Source: Phenylobacterium sp. CCH9-H3
GTDB taxonomy: Bacteria; Pseudomonadota; Alphaproteobacteria; Caulobacterales; Caulobacteraceae
NCBI RefSeq assembly: GCF_001557235.1
Contig: NZ_LSJI01000272.1
Span: 7,061 to 71,060, forward strand
Direction of reading: 5' to 3'
Length of the DNA: 64,000 bases
In this document: positions 62,973 to 64,000 of the stretch, piece by piece
Layout: each line of letters opens with the position of its first letter
Numbering within the stretch: position 1 is the first letter of the stretch
Translations under genes and position numbers: made by a program
Notes under the pieces: model-generated
What the model saw: the letters and a program-made list of their open reading frames with translations, nothing else
What the model was told of the DNA's origin: nothing
Database searches by the model: none

Positions 62973-64000
62973 ATGGGGTGGCAGGAAGAGTTGCATGAGC
63001 GCCTGACGTTCATGCGGTTCGATGGGGCGGCATCGACCCGGCTGCGCGCCGTGGGGCCGATCCTGATGGCGCAGCTGCCGGCCGCGCTCGACGCCTTCTA
63101 CGACCAGGTTCGCGCCACGCCCCAGACCCGCGCCTTCTTCGGCGACGAGGCGAAGATCGCCCGGGCCAAGGATCGGCAGCTCGCGCACTGGGAAGCGATC
63201 TCGAGCGCCCGGTTCGACGACCACTACATCCAGGCGGTCACCACGGTGGGCGAGACCCATGCGCGGATCGGGCTGGAACCGCGTTGGTATATCGGCGGCT
63301 ACGCCATGCTGATCGAGGCGTTGATCGGCGCGGTGGTGAAGTCGAGGTGGCCGAAGGCGCGGCTCGGCGGCTCGCGATCGGCCGCGGACGACGTGACGGC
63401 CGAGGCGGGCGCCCTGGTGAAGGCGGCGCTGCTGGACATGGACTATTCCATCTCGGTGTACCTTGCCGCCGCCGAGGCGGCGCGGCGGCAGGCGGAGGCC
63501 GAGGTGCTGGCCGGAGAACGTTCGACCGTGGTCCGGTCGGTCGGCGAGGCCGCCACGGCGCTGGCCGACGGCGACCTTTCATACCGGATGTCGGCGGAAA
63601 TGCCGGTCGAGTACCGGAAGCTGCGGGAAGACTTCAACACGGCTCTCGGCCAGCTTGAAGCCGCGATGCGGGCGGTCATGGGAACGAGCGGGTCCCTGAG
63701 CGCGAACTGCGACGAACTCGCCTCCGCCTCCGACAACCTGTCCCAGCGGACCGAGCAACAGGCGGCGGCGCTCGAGCAGGCCGCGGCCGCGCTCGACGAC
63801 ATCTACGGTCGGGTGAAGAAGACGGCGCACAGCGCGGGCCAGGCGACCCAGACGGTGGGCGACGCCAAGGCCGAGGTCGAACGGTCCGGCCAGGTGGTCG
63901 CCAGCGCGCTGCAGTCGGTGGCGCACATCGAGGAGTCGTCGCGCGAGATCGGCCAGATCATCGGGGTGATCGACGAGATCGCCTTCCAGACCAACCTGCT
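62973..64000 (+). CDS. Globin-coupled methyl-accepting chemotaxis protein (cut by window end)
   Basis: The frame from ATG 62973 stays open to the window end (342 codons). It starts MGWQEELHERLTFMRFDG and has a sensor globin of about 150 residues with proximal His96 in GETHARIGLEPRWYIGGY, so it should bind heme and sense oxygen. A HAMP-like segment (ALADGDLSYRM) and the methyl-accepting coiled coil follow, reaching IDEIAFQTNL near the signalling tip. No membrane helix is seen, so it is a soluble aerotaxis-type receptor, like HemAT. GGGGGACACG may be its ribosome site. Confidence 0.93.
   Translation, partial: MGWQEELHERLTFMRFDGAASTRLRAVGPILMAQLPAALDAFYDQVRATPQTRAFFGDEAKIARAKDRQLAHWEAISSARFDDHYIQAVTTVGETHARIGLEPRWYIGGYAMLIEALIGAVVKSRWPKARLGGSRSAADDVTAEAGALVKAALLDMDYSISVYLAAAEAARRQAEAEVLAGERSTVVRSVGEAATALADGDLSYRMSAEMPVEYRKLREDFNTALGQLEAAMRAVMGTSGSLSANCDELASASDNLSQRTEQQAAALEQAAAALDDIYGRVKKTAHSAGQATQTVGDAKAEVERSGQVVASALQSVAHIEESSREIGQIIGVIDEIAFQTNL

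Overview
The window is about 64 kb of GC-rich chromosome from an alphaproteobacterium, most likely a member of the Caulobacteraceae (Phenylobacterium or Caulobacter type). The evidence is the flagellar c-di-GMP receptor TipF, the ribF-ileS-lspA-bamF block, CIRCE-controlled groESL, an alphaproteobacterial IleS tail, HWE-type kinases, and the strong GC bias at third codon positions. It reads as core chromosome: there are no insertion sequences, integrases, phage genes, CRISPR arrays, rRNA genes or recognisable tRNA genes. Both ends cut through genes: a transketolase on the left and a globin-coupled chemoreceptor on the right.

Layout. 0-6 kb: transketolase, purT, groESL, cyclopropane fatty acid synthase. 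6-11.5 kb: small envelope genes, acyl-CoA dehydrogenase, TauE/SafE exporter, an acetyltransferase, a short-chain dehydrogenase and a 57-codon gene. 11.5-15 kb: tadA, rluB, enoyl-CoA hydratase, rsmD. 15-19.5 kb: a hybrid histidine kinase, a PAS/HWE kinase and a MerR/TipAS regulator. 19.5-30.7 kb: mutL, a TraB/GumN protein, bamF-lspA-ileS, a cold-shock gene followed by four tiny unstudied genes, ribF, a MaoC hydratase and a HAD phosphatase. 30.7-34.8 kb: tipF and an ECF42-type sigma operon (YCII/DGPF, sigma, VOC, DoxX). 34.8-43.7 kb: acyl-CoA metabolism (hbd, etfBA, cobalamin adenosyltransferase, probable methylsuccinyl-CoA dehydrogenase) with two tandem TetR genes, a GST and a hydrolase. 43.7-52.8 kb: cell-wall enzymes, a Rieske oxygenase, a GH13 glucosidase, a ClpP-like protease and an M20 peptidase. 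52.8-64 kb: SDR, O-methyltransferase/VOC pair, AraC regulator, aminotransferase, sugar dehydrogenase, hemolysin III, typA, a LuxR regulator and the chemoreceptor.

Common themes. Many genes serve acyl-CoA turnover, and three of them (at 7.0, 11.2 and 52.9 kb) carry the same CAAAC-N4-GTTTG-type operator, suggesting one PsrA-like regulon. hbd, ETF, the B12 adenosyltransferase and the probable mcd fit polyhydroxybutyrate and ethylmalonyl-CoA metabolism.

The most notable unannotated structure is a pair of apparent small RNAs, one at about 61.88-61.97 kb (+) and one at about 9.54-9.62 kb (-). They share an identical 20-nt core holding a UUCC hairpin loop and a C-rich CCUCCC stretch, and each ends in a strong intrinsic terminator in a gap without protein-coding genes. 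Two dispersed repeat families are also present: a CGCCAAG-based palindrome (2 copies) and a roughly 110-150 bp CTCCCCC/GGGGGAG inverted-repeat element (3 copies). All functional calls come from reading sequence and motifs; no database search was run.
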